Source: Marinagarivorans cellulosilyticus (GTDB taxonomy: Bacteria; Pseudomonadota; Gammaproteobacteria; Pseudomonadales; Cellvibrionaceae). From it: a stretch of 64,000 nucleotides of DNA. The stretch is from assembly GCF_021655555.1 (NCBI RefSeq), contig NZ_AP023086.1, positions 4,494,685 to 4,558,684 of the forward strand, in the 5' to 3' direction. How positions within the stretch are numbered: the first letter of the stretch is position 1; every line of letters starts with the position of its first letter. The translations under genes were made by a program, and so were the position numbers. Shown here one piece after another: positions 63,710 to 64,000 of the stretch. Below the pieces are notes generated by a model that worked only from the letters and a program-made list of their open reading frames with translations, was not told the DNA's origin and searched no databases.

Positions 63710-64000
63710 GGTTGCGAATACCCTAACTGCTTTGCCAACTCGAAAGACTTCGCAGCTTCCTCTAGCAGCTCGTTATAGCCTTGCGCCAAACCTAACAAAT
63801 ACTGAGCTTCACCATTTTTGGGTTCTAACGCGGCCGCTTTTTTGGCAGCACTTAACGCCGCAGGGAATTGCCCATTTGCAAGGTCCTGCCGTATTCCGGC
63901 AAACATGCCTGCAATACCCGTAGCATTAGCCATCATGTTACTTTTAGCGCCTAATTCATTATTCAAGTTATAGGCCACAGCAAAACCTTGTTCTTCAGCT
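63706..64000 (-). CDS. TPR-containing protein (5' end probably outside window)
   Basis: The frame is open to the right edge (AEEQGFAVAYNLNNELG). A TPR pair, LANGQFPAALSAAKKAAALE / GEAQYLLGLAQGYNELLEEA, is near the C-terminus. GTG at 63978 or ATG at 63936 are possible starts, but the open frame suggests a longer protein. Overlaps the TPR lipoprotein gene by 4 nt. Confidence 0.65.
   Translation of the reverse strand, partial: AEEQGFAVAYNLNNELGAKSNMMANATGIAGMFAGIRQDLANGQFPAALSAAKKAAALEPKNGEAQYLLGLAQGYNELLEEAAKSFELAKQLGYSQP

Overview
The window looks like chromosome of a marine, polysaccharide-degrading gammaproteobacterium, most likely a Cellvibrionaceae-type relative of Saccharophagus or Teredinibacter. 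This placement is inferred from gene content: a DUF1592-type cytochrome protein carrying a carbohydrate-binding-like insert, a lipoprotein GH3 glucosidase with a PA14 insert, a sucrose/amylosucrase operon, and the gamma-proteobacterial small genes rlmJ, yacL and DUF2986. No rRNA, tRNA or CRISPR array was found.

Layout. 1-2480: 3' part of a DUF1587/1592-type cytochrome lipoprotein. 4086-8507: metabolic block with mesX-mesD (folate-independent methionine synthesis), a TauE/SafE permease and MltA. About 8.6-37.5 kb: accessory region containing three Fic proteins (one frameshifted) plus a truncated duplicate, an orphan HipB-like repressor, a PLD-helicase cut short by a repeat, two or three effector/partner-like gene pairs without secretion signals (an M23 peptidase with a lipoprotein, a class-3 lipase with a lipoprotein, and unknown pairs), a J-domain gene and a propeller-GGDEF protein. 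Many of these genes are broken by a single stop or frameshift. They are separated by mosaics of four repeat types: a MITE with 4-bp target duplications, a large covarying hairpin element, and two long structured repeats. 38.3-45.5 kb: acetate kinase-phosphoketolase, a 2OG-Fe(II) oxygenase, an AraC-type regulator and a secreted esterase. 45.6-56 kb: GH3 glucosidase, 4-hydroxyphenylpyruvate dioxygenase, a MauG-like dihaem protein with an odd haem motif, RlmJ, YacL, DUF2986, an MFS transporter, a glutaredoxin-like protein and PurU. 56.2-62.3 kb: sps-spp-fructokinase-amylosucrase operon. 62.3-64 kb: TPR lipoprotein and the 3' end of another TPR gene.

How the parts fit. The sucrose operon resembles the osmolyte cluster known from halotolerant methanotrophs: synthesis by SPS and SPP, recycling by amylosucrase and fructokinase. 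Phosphoketolase plus acetate kinase forms a short route from xylulose-5-P or fructose-6-P to acetate and ATP. The accessory region reads as a decaying cassette-like array in which self-contained one- or two-gene units (toxin-like, regulator or housekeeping-like) are separated by structured, mobile, non-coding repeats. The strongest candidates for something undescribed are the covarying hairpin element, the MITE family, the seven-copy helically phased operator before a Fic protein lacking its catalytic His, and the unknown two-gene pairs.
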